Positions 15,889 through 25,700 of a stretch of 64,000 nt of DNA are shown one piece after another (positions within the stretch are counted from its first letter, which is position 1; each line of letters begins with the position of its first letter). A program made the position numbers and the translations under genes. The stretch is from Cytophagales bacterium WSM2-2 (GTDB lineage Bacteria; Bacteroidota; Bacteroidia; Cytophagales; Cyclobacteriaceae), in assembly GCA_015472025.1 (NCBI GenBank), contig BNHL01000001.1, positions 1,178,001 through 1,242,000 of the forward strand, written 5' to 3'. The notes under the pieces are model-generated. The model had not been told where the DNA came from. It saw only the letters and a program-made list of their open reading frames with translations, and made no database searches.

Positions 15889-17022
15889 TTAACTGACAGA
15901 AGCAATAAAGGAGGCAGTATTGAGAGCAGTGGAATCAAGTGCCTTATTTTTAGAAAGCCGATCAACTATTTTTTTTCCCATTGCACTGGTACCTAGTATT
16001 TTCAATTTGTCTGTGTTCTTATCTGCAATGTCTGACGTGCGATATCCTTCTTTTAAAATTTGCTGAACAGACATGATTACGTCTTCCGATTCCTTTTTCA
16101 TTCCAAAAGAAATATCGAGCATCAATGCGACCGATAAAATGGATGCTAATGGATTGGCAATTCCCTTGCCGGTGATGTCGTGCGCACTTCCGTGAATAGG
16201 CTCGTATAGTCCGACTGAATCACCAATTGAAGCAGACGCAAGCATTCCCATTGAACCTGCAATCTGTGAAGCTTCATCCGTGAGAATATCTCCAAATAAA
16301 TTTCCCGTGAGGACTACATCAAAGCTCCTGGGGTTTTGAATGAGCTTCATCGCTGTCGCATCGACAAATTGATGCTCCAATTGTATATCGGGGTATTGCT
16401 TACCTACCTGCTGCACTGTCTCCCTCCATAGTCTTGAGCTTTCCAGTACATTCGCTTTATCGACCGATGTCACCTTCTTTTTCCGAGTCTGCGCAGCCCT
16501 GAAGGCTTTGTGGGCAATACGTTCGATTTCATAGCGCTGGTAGATCATCAGGTCAAAAGCAGTTGCGCCATTATCACTTCTTCCTTTCTCTCCGAAGTAA
16601 ACATCACCAGTCAGTTCACGAAAAAATAAAATATCCGATCCCTGAAGGATCTCAGGCTTGATACTTGAAGCTCCCAGCAATTCATCAAACAACTTAATTG
16701 GACGAAGATTGGCGTAAAGGCCCAACTCCTTCCGCATTTTTAGCAGACCCTGCTCTGGTCTTACTTTCAGTGTGGGGTCATTGTCATATTTAGGATGACC
16801 GACAGCACCAAAGAGTATCGCGTCACAGTTCTTTAATTTCACGAGCGTCTCGTCAGGGAGCGCTTGTCCAGTAGATTCTATCGCTTCATGACCAATCTGA
16901 GCTTCATCGAATTCAAAATCGTGACCGAATTTTTGTGCAATAACCTCCAGGACTTTTTTGCCTTCAGCAGTCACTTCTTTTCCGATTCCGTCTCCGGGAA
17001 GTATGATTATCTTTTTCTTCAT
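15889..17022 (-). CDS. leuB: 3-isopropylmalate dehydrogenase
   Basis: The 377-residue protein oxidatively decarboxylates 3-isopropylmalate with NAD. It starts with the family IIILPGDGIGKEVTAEG loop, has LFGAVGHPKYDNDP, the ELTGDVYFGEKG substrate loop and the C-terminal EPIHGSAHDITGKGIANPLA region that carries NAD contacts. Length is normal for bacterial LeuB (about 360). It follows leuD with a 36-base gap and precedes leuA closely. The C-terminal SFIASVS extension is slightly longer than usual. Confidence 0.95.
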   Translation of the reverse strand: MKKKIIILPGDGIGKEVTAEGKKVLEVIAQKFGHDFEFDEAQIGHEAIESTGQALPDETLVKLKNCDAILFGAVGHPKYDNDPTLKVRPEQGLLKMRKELGLYANLRPIKLFDELLGASSIKPEILQGSDILFFRELTGDVYFGEKGRSDNGATAFDLMIYQRYEIERIAHKAFRAAQTRKKKVTSVDKANVLESSRLWRETVQQVGKQYPDIQLEHQFVDATAMKLIQNPRSFDVVLTGNLFGDILTDEASQIAGSMGMLASASIGDSVGLYEPIHGSAHDITGKGIANPLASILSVALMLDISFGMKKESEDVIMSVQQILKEGYRTSDIADKNTDKLKILGTSAMGKKIVDRLSKNKALDSTALNTASFIASVS

Positions 17023-17058
17023 TTAATCTTATCTAACTATCCTTCTACTAGTAGCAAT

Positions 17059-17643
17059 TCAATGGGCCAAGTCATATACACTTATCTCCTCTCTCAAACT
17101 CAGCAGGTAATCAATGTCATCGTATCCATTCATCAGGCACTCCTTCTTATACGCATTGATTTCAAATTTCTCCTGTTCGCTACCAAATGAAACCGTCTGA
17201 CTGGGCAGGTCAACAGTGATTTCCAATTGAGTGTTTTGGCTGACTGTGTCAAAAATCTTTTTTAGGAATTTTTCGGAAACTACTACCGGGAGCAGACCGT
17301 TGTTCAACGCATTGTTCTTAAAGATGTCTGCAAAAAAACTCGAGATCACTGAACGAAATCCAAAATCATAAATTGCCCATGCTGCATGTTCTCGGCTGCT
17401 ACCACATCCAAAATTCTTCCCTCCGATCAAAATCTTCCCTGAGTATTTATTACTATTCAGCACAAAATCTTTTACCGGTTGACCGTTGACATCAAACCTC
17501 CAGTCGCGAAACAAATTGTCACCAAAGCCCTCGCGGGTAGTCGCTTTCAAAAATCGGGCAGGGATGATCTGGTCTGTATCAATATTCTCGACAGGGATCG
17601 GAACTGCTGTTGAGCTAAGTTTTAAAAATTTTTCCTTTTCCAT
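17059..17643 (-). CDS. leuD: 3-isopropylmalate dehydratase small subunit
   Basis: The chosen ATG at 17643 begins MEKEKFLKLSSTAVPIPVENIDTDQIIPARF; a TTG four codons upstream overlaps leuC and is less likely. The 194-residue protein is the swivelling subunit of the aconitase-like isomerase, with the family motifs NIDTDQIIPARFLK and GCGSSREHAAWAI. With LeuC it interconverts 2- and 3-isopropylmalate. The start is four bases after the leuC stop, as expected for a stoichiometric complex. Confidence 0.95.
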   Translation of the reverse strand: MEKEKFLKLSSTAVPIPVENIDTDQIIPARFLKATTREGFGDNLFRDWRFDVNGQPVKDFVLNSNKYSGKILIGGKNFGCGSSREHAAWAIYDFGFRSVISSFFADIFKNNALNNGLLPVVVSEKFLKKIFDTVSQNTQLEITVDLPSQTVSFGSEQEKFEINAYKKECLMNGYDDIDYLLSLREEISVYDLAH

Positions 17644-17647
17644 TATT

Positions 17648-19060
17648 TTAATCAATCATTTCCCGTACGTCCGTCACTCTTCCCGTAATTGCTGCTGCTG
17701 CTGCTGATAACGGACTTGCCAGGAATGTTCGTGATTTTGGCCCTTGCCTCCCTTCAAAATTCCGGTTACTTGTACTTACACAATATTTTCCTGCTGGAAC
17801 TTTGTCTTCATTCATGCCAAGACATGCAGAACAGCCTGGGCTTCTCAATTCAAAGCCCGCTGCTTCAAAAATTTTGTCCAGACCTTCAGCTTTTGCCTGT
17901 GTCTCTACTTGCTTTGAACCTGGAATTACCCATACCTCTACATCCGGTGCTTTCTTTTTTCCCCTTACTAGTTCAGCTACCAGGCGCAAGTCTTCGATCC
18001 GTGCATTCGTGCAACTGCCGATGAAAACATAGTCGATGGCTTTATTCAGAAGTTGAGAACCTGACTCAAGCCCCATGTACTCCAGTGATTTCTTAAATGA
18101 GGTTTGCTCACTGATTTCTTTTAATTCCGCAACGGTGGGAATCCTGTCAGTCACTTTCATACCCATGCCCGGATTAGTGCCATACGTGATCATTGGAGCT
18201 ATATCAGTCGCATCGAATTTTAACTCCAAATCATAGCTGGCGCCATCATCAGTCTTCAGTTGTTCCCATTTTGCAACTGCTTCGTTGAATGCCTCCGCTT
18301 GTGGTGCAAATTTTCTTCCCTTGATGTAGTTGTAGGTTACTTGGTCAGGTGCGATCAGTCCGCCACGAGCGCCCATTTCAATACTCATATTGCAGATGGT
18401 CATGCGCGCCTCCATCGATAAGTTTTGTATCGCACTTCCGGTGTATTCAACAAAGTAGCCAGTTGCACCACTCGCTGATATTTTCGAGATGATGTAGAGG
18501 ATGATATCCTTACTGACAACACCCTTGCCCAACTTCCCGTTGATTTCAATCTTCATTGTCTTCGGACGATACTGCAATACACATTGTGTTGCCAGAACTT
18601 GTTCTACTTCGCTGGTACCAATGCCAAAGGCAATGTTGCCAAATGCTCCGTGAGTTGATGTATGACTGTCACCACAGACAATAGTCATTCCTGGCAACGT
18701 CAGTCCAAGCTCTGGTCCAATGATGTGAACAATACCCTGAAATGGATGGCCCAGATCGTAAAGCTCAACACCAAACTCTTTGCAGTTCTGTCTTAATGTT
18801 TCAACCTGATGACGAGACAATGCTTCCTTGATCGGAAGATGTTGATCTTTTGTAGGAACATTATGGTCAGCCGTAGCTGTTGTGCGCAACGTATTGAAAA
18901 CTTTTATTCCTCGTTTTCGCAAGCCATCGAATGCCTGCGGACTTGTCACTTCGTGAATGAAATGCCTGTCAATAAAAAGTGCATCGGGATGACCATCGGC
19001 ACGCTTCACTACATGTGCGTCCCAAATTTTTTCAAATATTGTCTTCAGTTTTTTGCTCAC
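17648..19060 (-). CDS. leuC: 3-isopropylmalate dehydratase large subunit
   Basis: The 470-residue subunit carries the 4Fe-4S cluster: CTNARIEDL near residue 345 and [11 protein letters not shown] near residue 405 supply the ligands. [14 protein letters not shown] and the N-terminal KIWDAHVV match bacterial LeuC. The start is a GTG at 19060 ([18 protein letters not shown]); a TTG two codons upstream is possible. It is the first gene of the leucine operon. The 5' region carries a strong hairpin with a short open frame inside, a candidate for leader control. Confidence 0.93.
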   Translation of the reverse strand: MSKKLKTIFEKIWDAHVVKRADGHPDALFIDRHFIHEVTSPQAFDGLRKRGIKVFNTLRTTATADHNVPTKDQHLPIKEALSRHQVETLRQNCKEFGVELYDLGHPFQGIVHIIGPELGLTLPGMTIVCGDSHTSTHGAFGNIAFGIGTSEVEQVLATQCVLQYRPKTMKIEINGKLGKGVVSKDIILYIISKISASGATGYFVEYTGSAIQNLSMEARMTICNMSIEMGARGGLIAPDQVTYNYIKGRKFAPQAEAFNEAVAKWEQLKTDDGASYDLELKFDATDIAPMITYGTNPGMGMKVTDRIPTVAELKEISEQTSFKKSLEYMGLESGSQLLNKAIDYVFIGSCTNARIEDLRLVAELVRGKKKAPDVEVWVIPGSKQVETQAKAEGLDKIFEAAGFELRSPGCSACLGMNEDKVPAGKYCVSTSNRNFEGRQGPKSRTFLASPLSAAAAAITGRVTDVREMID

Positions 19061-19087
19061 AACCAAGTGTTCGTTTGTTCCAACTCA

Positions 19088-19133
19088 TCAAAACGCAAAT
19101 CGCCCTGCCAGCGATTTCTGCATGACAGGGCGA
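19088..19133 (-). promoter_or_regulatory. Leader hairpin with 11-codon open frame before leuC
   Basis: CGCCCTG and CAGGGCG form a 7-bp GC-rich stem (19101-19107 with 19126-19132). Within it an ATG at 19123 opens an 11-codon frame (MQKSLAGRFAF) that ends at 19088, 28 bases before the leuC start. The frame has one Leu codon only and no T-run follows the stem on this strand, so classical leucine attenuation is not shown. Confidence 0.4.
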
Positions 19134-19270
19134 CTTGTTTTTATGTAGGTGCTAAGGTGGAAAAATTATTTCACGTTGAGTACAAATAACTCAAAAAATT
19201 TAAGTGCGCTTACAATTGTTAGTTAACTGATCGAACTATTTTTTTCCTGTATAATAAATTTACTCAAGAC

Positions 19271-19688
19271 ATGAAACTGTTTTACTATTTACTCTTCTCT
19301 CAGTTATTTATGATTCTATCACACAACACATTGAAGAACTTGAAAAAAAAATATAAGAGTGCGAGTGACAAAACGCTTTTATCTGAATCTGTTTTGTAGA
19401 CAAGAAGAATTGCAGGATGCTGATACCAAACTACTGAAAGATTGAAGTAAGTTTTTGGCAAAGAACAATTTCAAGGGAACGAAATACTTTCAGCGAATTT
19501 ATTTCAGCAATGATGGAACGATCGACTATTTTACTCTCAATTTTTTAGGCAGCGCTGACGAAATTCCTTCACTCGAAAAGCAAAGTGAGTTCAGCCAATT
19601 GTTGAATATCTCCAATCAGGACTATCGTTTTTCTCTATCTGCCAGCGTCAAATTCGCGCAATGTAGCCCGACCAGTTACGTGCCATAA
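19271..19688 (+). pseudogene. Broken gene for a small exported protein
   Basis: An ATG at 19271 opens a signal-peptide-like sequence (MKLFYYLLFSQLFMILS) that reaches TAG at 19397. The coding trace then continues in a different frame (QEELQDADTKLLKD), meets TGA at 19443, and goes on as FLAKNNFKGTKYFQRIYFSNDGTIDYFTL to a stop at 19688. At least one frameshift and one nonsense codon separate the parts. The final part looks like real coding sequence with Tyr/Phe-rich strands. I do not recognise the family. Confidence 0.6.
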
Positions 19689-19726
19689 ACCCCAATTTCA
19701 AAGGAACTATTTTCCGCGCGTTTTTG

Positions 19727-19734
19727 TAACTTTG
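19727..19734 (+). promoter_or_regulatory. Candidate -7 element for the FeoB-associated gene
   Basis: TAACTTTG matches TAnnTTTG exactly but ends only four bases before the ATG at 19739, and no TTTG is at -33 spacing. If real, the transcript would start at or inside the start codon (leaderless). Confidence 0.3.
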
Positions 19735-19738
19735 ATAT

Positions 19739-19900
19739 ATGATTCAGGATATCCTTGTTGCCCTGGTATTGATTGGGGCCGTAACCTATGTCGGCCGTAT
19801 CATTTACAAGTCATTTCAGTCAAAAAATGATGTTTGCGCCACTGGATGTGGCAAATGTGCTGAAGGCAAGGAACCCATTGTTTTTCCCTCCAAAAACTAA
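19739..19900 (+). CDS. FeoB-associated Cys-rich small membrane protein
   Basis: A 53-residue frame starts MIQDILVALVLIGAVTYVGRIIY, one membrane segment, followed by a short basic tail and the Cys cluster VCATGCGKCAEG. This architecture matches the small FeoB-associated Cys-rich membrane proteins, which usually lie beside the ferrous iron transporter genes feoA/feoB. No feo gene is in this window, so it is an orphan copy or regulated elsewhere. Too short for ordinary ORF filters but well supported by composition. Confidence 0.75.
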   Translation: MIQDILVALVLIGAVTYVGRIIYKSFQSKNDVCATGCGKCAEGKEPIVFPSKN

Positions 19901-19962
19901 GCAAGAAACGGGTTGAGTACCTTCTCTCTAAAAATCAATTTTGAGTCATAATTGATTTGCAT

Positions 19963-20817
19963 ATGAACTCAACACCAGAAAAAGACTTTAACTACCAGCG
20001 GATTGAATCTGCTATCCGCTTTCTAGAAGAAAATTTTCAGCGTCAACCTGAATTGGATGAAGTGGCTGAAAGAGTGCACTTGTCACCGTTTCATTTCCAA
20101 CGGATTTTCACCGAGTGGGCAGGCATAAGCCCTAAACGCTTTCTGCAATTTCTCACCGTAGATTTCCTGAAAGAGAAACTGACTGAAACCAGAAACCTGA
20201 TTGATGCTGCAGAAGCAGCCGGTCTCTCAAGCCAGTCGCGGGTTTATGATCTGTTCACCACACTTGAAGCAGTTACGCCACAGGAGTACAAACTCAATGG
20301 TTCGGGAATTCGCATAGAATATGGTTTTCATGAGACACCTTTTGGCAATGCTCTCATCGGTGTGACCGAACGAGGAATTTGCTGGCTTTCGTTTTTACAG
20401 ACTGATGGTGACCAAAGAAAAGAACTGGAGAGTATGAAAGAACATTGGCACAATTCAGTATTCCATCAAGACCAGGAAATAACGAGTGGATTCATTCAAT
20501 CGATTTTCGGTCAATCAGAAAAGAAAAAGAAGCTTCACGTGTTTGTGAAAGGAACCAATTTCCAGATCAAAGTATGGGAAGCGTTACTGCGCTTACCGGT
20601 CGGCAGTGTGGCCACTTATCAGAACATTGCCCAGCAAATACAAAGCCCTCGGGCAATGCAAGCGGTAGGTTCAGCTGTTGGCTCCAATCATGTGGCTTAT
20701 CTTATTCCCTGTCACCGTGTGATACGGAAAGATGGAGTGCTCGGTGAATATCGTTGGACGTCAACGCGGAAGAAAAGTATTATTGGTTGGGAGATGGCAA
20801 AGGTTGTTACACTTTAA
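19963..20817 (+). CDS. AraC-type regulator fused to methylated-DNA-cysteine S-methyltransferase (Ada-like)
   Basis: The ATG at 19963 (284 residues) is preferred over a TTG two codons upstream. Residues 5-105 are an AraC helix-turn-helix pair (LDEVAERVHLSPFHFQRIFTEW, then a second HTH). Residues 115-284 are an O6-methylguanine methyltransferase with the acceptor-cysteine motif IPCHRVI and GSVATYQNIA. It lacks the N-terminal Cys-rich phosphotriester domain of E. coli Ada, as in many Bacteroidota. It should repair O6-methylguanine and may regulate genes. Its sensing mechanism, if any, is unknown. It stands alone. Confidence 0.92.
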   Translation: MNSTPEKDFNYQRIESAIRFLEENFQRQPELDEVAERVHLSPFHFQRIFTEWAGISPKRFLQFLTVDFLKEKLTETRNLIDAAEAAGLSSQSRVYDLFTTLEAVTPQEYKLNGSGIRIEYGFHETPFGNALIGVTERGICWLSFLQTDGDQRKELESMKEHWHNSVFHQDQEITSGFIQSIFGQSEKKKKLHVFVKGTNFQIKVWEALLRLPVGSVATYQNIAQQIQSPRAMQAVGSAVGSNHVAYLIPCHRVIRKDGVLGEYRWTSTRKKSIIGWEMAKVVTL

Positions 20818-20821
20818 AAGT

Positions 20822-21433
20822 TTACCTGCCAAATGTAAAGTTCAACCCTAGTACCAAGCCACCAGGTTGTATTATTCTTAATGTCTTAAGAGAAGTGCTT
20901 GAAAGTGTTACCCCACTGTCCAGCACTTTAAAATTGTCTCCTGCATTGAGTATTATACTATACCCCAGCTCAACCCCAAAACGGGAAGTACCATTTCCCA
21001 ATTTCCAGCAATTAAAATAGGTTAGATTGAGAAGGTGTACAGGAGAGAGTTGAACATTTACATTCTGCTTCGTGCCAGAACTCGTTTCAAGGTTGATCGG
21101 AACTTTTGAAAGCCCGGTAGCCAGCGCGTAGTTTACGCCTATGCCTTTTCCAACCACACTCACTCCCGTCGGAGTAGTTGTATAGTAGCGCATTCCACCC
21201 GAAAGCTTATATCCCCAGGACCCTAATCCCGCTCCACCGGTAATAGAAAGTTTTCCAAAGTTCTGCTCCAGTATGACTCCGATAACACCAGCATAATTAA
21301 TACCTACACCTAAACCGATGTATGTTCTTCTCAATTCAGGATTTACGGAATCAGTGGCTTTGACTGTCTGGCCACTAGAGCAAAGCGGCAGGGCCAGCGT
21401 CAAGATCATAAGTACAAGGATTTTTTTATTCAT
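20822..21433 (-). CDS. Exported beta-rich protein, probable outer-membrane barrel
   Basis: The 203-residue protein begins with a clear Sec signal (MNKKILVLMILTLALPLCSSGQ). The mature part is Gly/Thr/Tyr-rich with alternating strands (YIGLGVGINYAGVIGVILEQNF, ITGGAGLGSWGYKLSGGMRYY) and ends in GLVLGLNFTFGR, with the aromatic-terminated last strand typical of outer-membrane barrels. No known family is recognised. It is convergent with the Ada-like gene, with only four bases between the stops. The upstream 143 bases (21434-21576) hold no gene. Confidence 0.7.
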   Translation of the reverse strand: MNKKILVLMILTLALPLCSSGQTVKATDSVNPELRRTYIGLGVGINYAGVIGVILEQNFGKLSITGGAGLGSWGYKLSGGMRYYTTTPTGVSVVGKGIGVNYALATGLSKVPINLETSSGTKQNVNVQLSPVHLLNLTYFNCWKLGNGTSRFGVELGYSIILNAGDNFKVLDSGVTLSSTSLKTLRIIQPGGLVLGLNFTFGR

Positions 21434-21576
21434 AGAATTAGTATTTCATCACAATAAAACTACCCTTCGCAGGGGTATAGTCGCGGCCAAACGCGATAAT
21501 ACTATGCTAAAAATAAGTAGTAGCACCTCTGAGTAATTCCGGGAGCAGAATACCAATTCAGAAGAGGATTTAAATA

Positions 21577-22257
21577 TTAAATCTTTTTCACACTTTTCAA
21601 AAAAGTGTCTCTGATACTTTTTGTCAATGGATTATTTTGATTGATCATTCGCTCCGGATGCCATTGAACTAACAGGAAAAAAGGATCATCTCGTTTTTGT
21701 TTTTCAATGGCCTCCACTACTCCATCAGGTGATATGGCACTACAAACTAATCCCTTGCCTACTCGATCAGCACTTTGATGGTGTGAACTATTGATCTCGC
21801 CTTGCTCAGTCTGTGTAATGTCAAACAGGAGGCTGTTACTGTTTACTGAAACAGAATGATAATGATCTTTAGACTCAAGCCTGGAGTGATTGAATTTCCC
21901 GAAAGACGGAAGGTCCGGAATTAAAGTGCCTCCGAAGTAAACATTGGTGAGTTGCAGGCCGCGACAGATTCCCAGCAATGGCATACGATTCTCAAGCGCG
22001 AAAGAAATCACTTTCAATTCAAACTCATCTCTTTTTAGATTGAAATCGCCCTCACACAATTCTACATATTCCGGCTTGCCGTAATGACTTGGATGAACAT
22101 CCTCTCCTCCGCTAATTAACACTCCATTGCAGTTCTTTACTTCGTCAAAATTGGAATGATCAAGTTTAATCACATCAATTCCATCCTCGCGAATCCATTT
22201 TTCATAATTCGCATACTTGCTGCAGTCGGTGATCCCGATGGTGATTTTCTTTCCCAT
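21577..22257 (-). CDS. Gamma-glutamyl-gamma-aminobutyrate hydrolase family protein (class I amidotransferase, PuuD-like)
   Basis: The start at 22257 (MGKKITIGITDCSKYANYEK) is favoured over an upstream ATG. The 226-residue protein has the class I glutamine amidotransferase triad: nucleophile Cys in GICRGLQLTNVYFGG, His in QWHPERM, and a downstream acidic residue. The family hydrolyses gamma-glutamyl amides, for example gamma-glutamyl-GABA in putrescine breakdown, but no putrescine genes are nearby. A -7-like TATTTTTG overlaps the terminator of the preceding gene at 22279-22286. Confidence 0.85.
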   Translation of the reverse strand: MGKKITIGITDCSKYANYEKWIREDGIDVIKLDHSNFDEVKNCNGVLISGGEDVHPSHYGKPEYVELCEGDFNLKRDEFELKVISFALENRMPLLGICRGLQLTNVYFGGTLIPDLPSFGKFNHSRLESKDHYHSVSVNSNSLLFDITQTEQGEINSSHHQSADRVGKGLVCSAISPDGVVEAIEKQKRDDPFFLLVQWHPERMINQNNPLTKSIRDTFLKSVKKI

Positions 22258-22269
22258 ATTTCTTGTTGG

Positions 22270-22313
22270 GTATAAAAACAAAAATAGCTAATCCCCGAAA
22301 GAGAATTAGCTAT
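22270..22313 (-). terminator. Terminator after the DUF3467 gene
   Basis: On the minus strand a 9-bp stem (22305-22313 with 22284-22292) around a short loop is followed by a T-rich run (TTTTTGTTTTT). It is well placed to end the rpoBC-DUF3467 transcript. Confidence 0.8.
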
Positions 22314-22332
22314 CCTTTTGACACGTTACTTT

Positions 22333-22656
22333 CTATGCTTCTCCCATCGTTCCGCCAAAGTTCATCGGGAACTGTGGAACGTCATTGGTTTGCTTGATCG
22401 GTCCGAATGCCGCCTCGTATTTACTGATATTATCCTTGAGTGCTGCCAGCAACCGTTTGGCGTGCTCTGGTGTAATCACGATACGTGCCTTCACTTTTGC
22501 CTTTGGCACACCGGGCATCAACCGGATAAAGTCAATTACAAATTCACTGTTGGAGTGGGCTATCATTGCGAGATTTGAATAAACTCCCTCTGCTACTTCT
22601 TCCGAAAGCTCAATGTTGATCTGGTTGGGCTGCGGATTGTTTTTCTCTTCTGCCAT
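22333..22656 (-). CDS. DUF3467 domain protein
   Basis: The 107-residue protein matches DUF3467: NQINIELSEEVAEGVYSNLAMIAHSNSEFVIDFIRLMPGVPKAKVKARIVITPEHAKRLL is the whole domain, with no signal or membrane segment. Its function is unknown. It lies 86 bases downstream of rpoC in the same direction, with a hairpin between and a strong terminator after it, so it is likely an end member of the rpoBC operon or separately transcribed from near 22700. This neighbourhood is common in Bacteroidota. Confidence 0.85.
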   Translation of the reverse strand: MAEEKNNPQPNQINIELSEEVAEGVYSNLAMIAHSNSEFVIDFIRLMPGVPKAKVKARIVITPEHAKRLLAALKDNISKYEAAFGPIKQTNDVPQFPMNFGGTMGEA

Positions 22657-22685
22657 AACTTTAAATTTTCAATTTGCTATTAACA

Positions 22686-22717
22686 AATTAGCCAATGAGT
22701 TTCCCCATTGGCTAATT
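22686..22717 (-). terminator. Hairpin between rpoC and DUF3467
   Basis: A 12-bp stem (AATTAGCCAATG with CATTGGCTAATT) with an 8-base loop. On the minus strand it is followed by TTTGTTAAT, a weak T-run, so partial termination or mRNA-end stabilisation is more likely than full termination. Confidence 0.55.
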
Positions 22718-22742
22718 GATTACTTATTCATTGACTAACTAA

Positions 22743-25700
22743 TTAGTCCTGAAGTTCTCTCTCGCGTGATTTACGCTCGGGAGCATTCACCAGTTGCTGA
22801 TACTCTTCTTCAGAACCAACAATCAGGTTTTCGAATACTCGCTGACCTGTACCTGCAGGGATCAGGTGACCCACAATCACGTTCTCTTTCAAGCCCATGA
22901 GTTGATCTGCCTTACCACGGATGGCAGCCTCGCTCAATACTTTCGTAGTTTCCTGGAATGAAGCGGCTGACAGCCAGCTTTCCGTCTTCAACGAAGCTTG
23001 AGTGATACCTTGCAATGTAGGTCTTGACACTGCAGCCAAAGCATCACGCACTTCAACAGGGCGCTGGTCTTTTCTCTTCAGTGAAGAATTTTCATCGCGT
23101 AATTCGCGACCGTTAATTAGCTGCCCTACTTTCAATCGTTGTGAATCACCAGAATCCAGTACAATCTTCTTATCAAGAATAGCATCGTTCACTTCACGGA
23201 ATTCAAACTTATCAACATACTCGCCAGGCAGGAATGTAGTATCACCAGAGTCGATGATTTCCACTTTCTGCATCATCTGGCTCACAATAGCTTCGATGTG
23301 CTTGTCATTGATTTTCACACCCTGCAAACGGTACACTTCCTGAATTTCATTCACCAGGTATTCCTGTACTGCAGTCGGGCCTTTGATAGACAAGATATCC
23401 GAAGGTGTGATTGCTCCATCAGACAATGGCTGACCAGCTCTCACAAAGTCATTATCCTGTACAAGGATGTGCTTTGACAATGGCACTAGGTAGCGCTTCT
23501 GCACTCCGTCTTTCGACTCGATGAAGATTTCACGGTTACCACGTTTGATACCTCCATAAGTCACCACACCGTCAATTTCAGAAACAACGGCCGGATTTGA
23601 TGGATTACGTGCTTCAAACAATTCAGTTACACGAGGAAGACCACCAGTGATATCGCGTGACTTACCCATCGTACGAGGAATCTTCGCCAACACTTGTCCG
23701 GCTTTGATTTTCTCTCCTGCATCCACAGCCAAGTGAGCACCTACAGGAATGTTATATCCTTTAGTCTCGGTCTTACCATTGATGATGATCGCTGGGTTTT
23801 TAGTCTTATCACGAGTATCAGTAATCACTTTTTCACGGTGACCAGTCTGCTCATCAGATTCTTCTTTAAATGTGATGCCTTCGATGATGGCTTCATAACC
23901 AACTTCACCATCAAACTCAGACATGATCACAGCATTGTAAGGATCCCAGTAGCAAAGCTCCTCGCCCTTTTCTACTTTCTGTCCGTCTTTTACTCTCAGG
24001 AACGCACCATAAGGAACGTTGTTGGCGATGAGTACACGCTTTTCAGAATCTACGATCCTGATTTCGCCTGTACGGCCCATCACTACTTTAACTTTATTTT
24101 CATCCTTATCCGTTGTGTCAACGGTACGGATACCTTCCATTTCAACTGTACCAGCAAACTTCGCCTTGATGTTGGCATCAACTGCGATGTTAGAAGCCGT
24201 ACCACCCACGTGGAATGTACGAAGTGTAAGCTGTGTACCAGGTTCACCGATCGATTGCGCTGCAATTACACCTACTGCTTCACCCATCTGCACCATTTTA
24301 CCGGTAGCCAGGTTGCGGCCGTAGCATTTTGCACAAGCACCGAACTTAGTTTCGCAAGTAAGCACGGAACGAATCTCTACTTCTTCAATAGCGGTTTCGT
24401 CAATTTGCTTAGCGATCTCGTCTGTAATTTCCTCGTTTGCATCGCAAACTATCTTTCCTGTGATCGGGTCTTCGATATTGTGAACTGATACGCGACCTAC
24501 GATACGCTCAGACAAAGGCTCAACGATGTCTTCGTTGTCTTTGAGTGCTGTCACCTTCAAACCACGAAGTGTTCCGCAGTCTTCTTCAGTGATTACAAGA
24601 TCCTGCGCCACGTCAACCAAACGACGAGTAAGGTAACCTGCATCCGCAGTCTTCAACGCAGTATCGGCAAGACCTTTACGTGCACCGTGTGTAGAGATAA
24701 AGTACTCCAACACATCCAGACCTTCTTTGAAGTTCGACAGGATCGGGTTTTCGATGATGGAACCTACTGAACCTGCAAGATTCTTTTGCGGCTTCGCCAT
24801 CAAACCACGCATACCACCCAACTGACGAATCTGTTCACGCGATCCACGGGCACCGGAGTGCATCATCATGTAGATCGAGTTGAAACCTTGCTGATCCTCT
24901 TCCAACTGCTTCATCAGCGTGTTGGTGAGCATCGTATTTGTACGAGTCCAGATATCGATTACCTGGTTATAACGTTCGTTGTCAGTGATCAAACCCATCA
25001 TGTAGTTGTTCCATACGGAATCAACTTCTTTCTGAGCCTCTTCAACCAATTTCTTCTTCTCAGCAGGAACTTTTACATCACCAAGACCCATTGACAGACC
25101 GCCTCTGTAGGCCATCTGGAATCCAAGTTCTTTGATGTCATCAAGGAACTTCGCTGTCTTCGCTTGTCCTGCGTATTTGAATACGTCAGCGATGATCGTC
25201 TGAAGTTTTTTCTTTGTGAGCAATTCGTCAACAAATCCAACTTCTTCAGGCACCACCTGATTGAAGATCACACGACCGGTCACCGTCTCCATTAATTTCC
25301 TCGATGATTCTCCGGTCTTCTTATCTTTCAAAGTAGCTCTCACTTTAATGATAGCATGCTTCGACAGTTTGCCTTCATTATAAGCTACGATTACTTCTTC
25401 TGCAGAATAATAAGTCTTGCCTTCTCCTTTCTCGCCCTTTCTTCCTTTGGTGAGATAGTACAATCCAAGCACCATGTCCTGAGAAGGAACAGTGATAGGT
25501 GCACCATTGGCAGGGTTCAAAATGTTGTGCGATGACAACATCAAAGTTGCTGCTTCCAAAATTGCCTCCTGGCCAAGCGGCACGTGAACGGCCATCTGGT
25601 CACCGTCAAAGTCAGCGTTGAACGCAGTACAAACGAGCGGGTGCAACTGGATTGCTTTTCCTTCAATCAGCTTAGGCTGGAATGCCTGGATACCAAGTCT

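Noticed and set aside
19088-19140. T-box or leucine attenuator before leuC
   Set aside because: No T-box sequence, no specifier loop and no Leu codon run in the mini-ORF; the T-run adjoining the hairpin is on the opposite strand.
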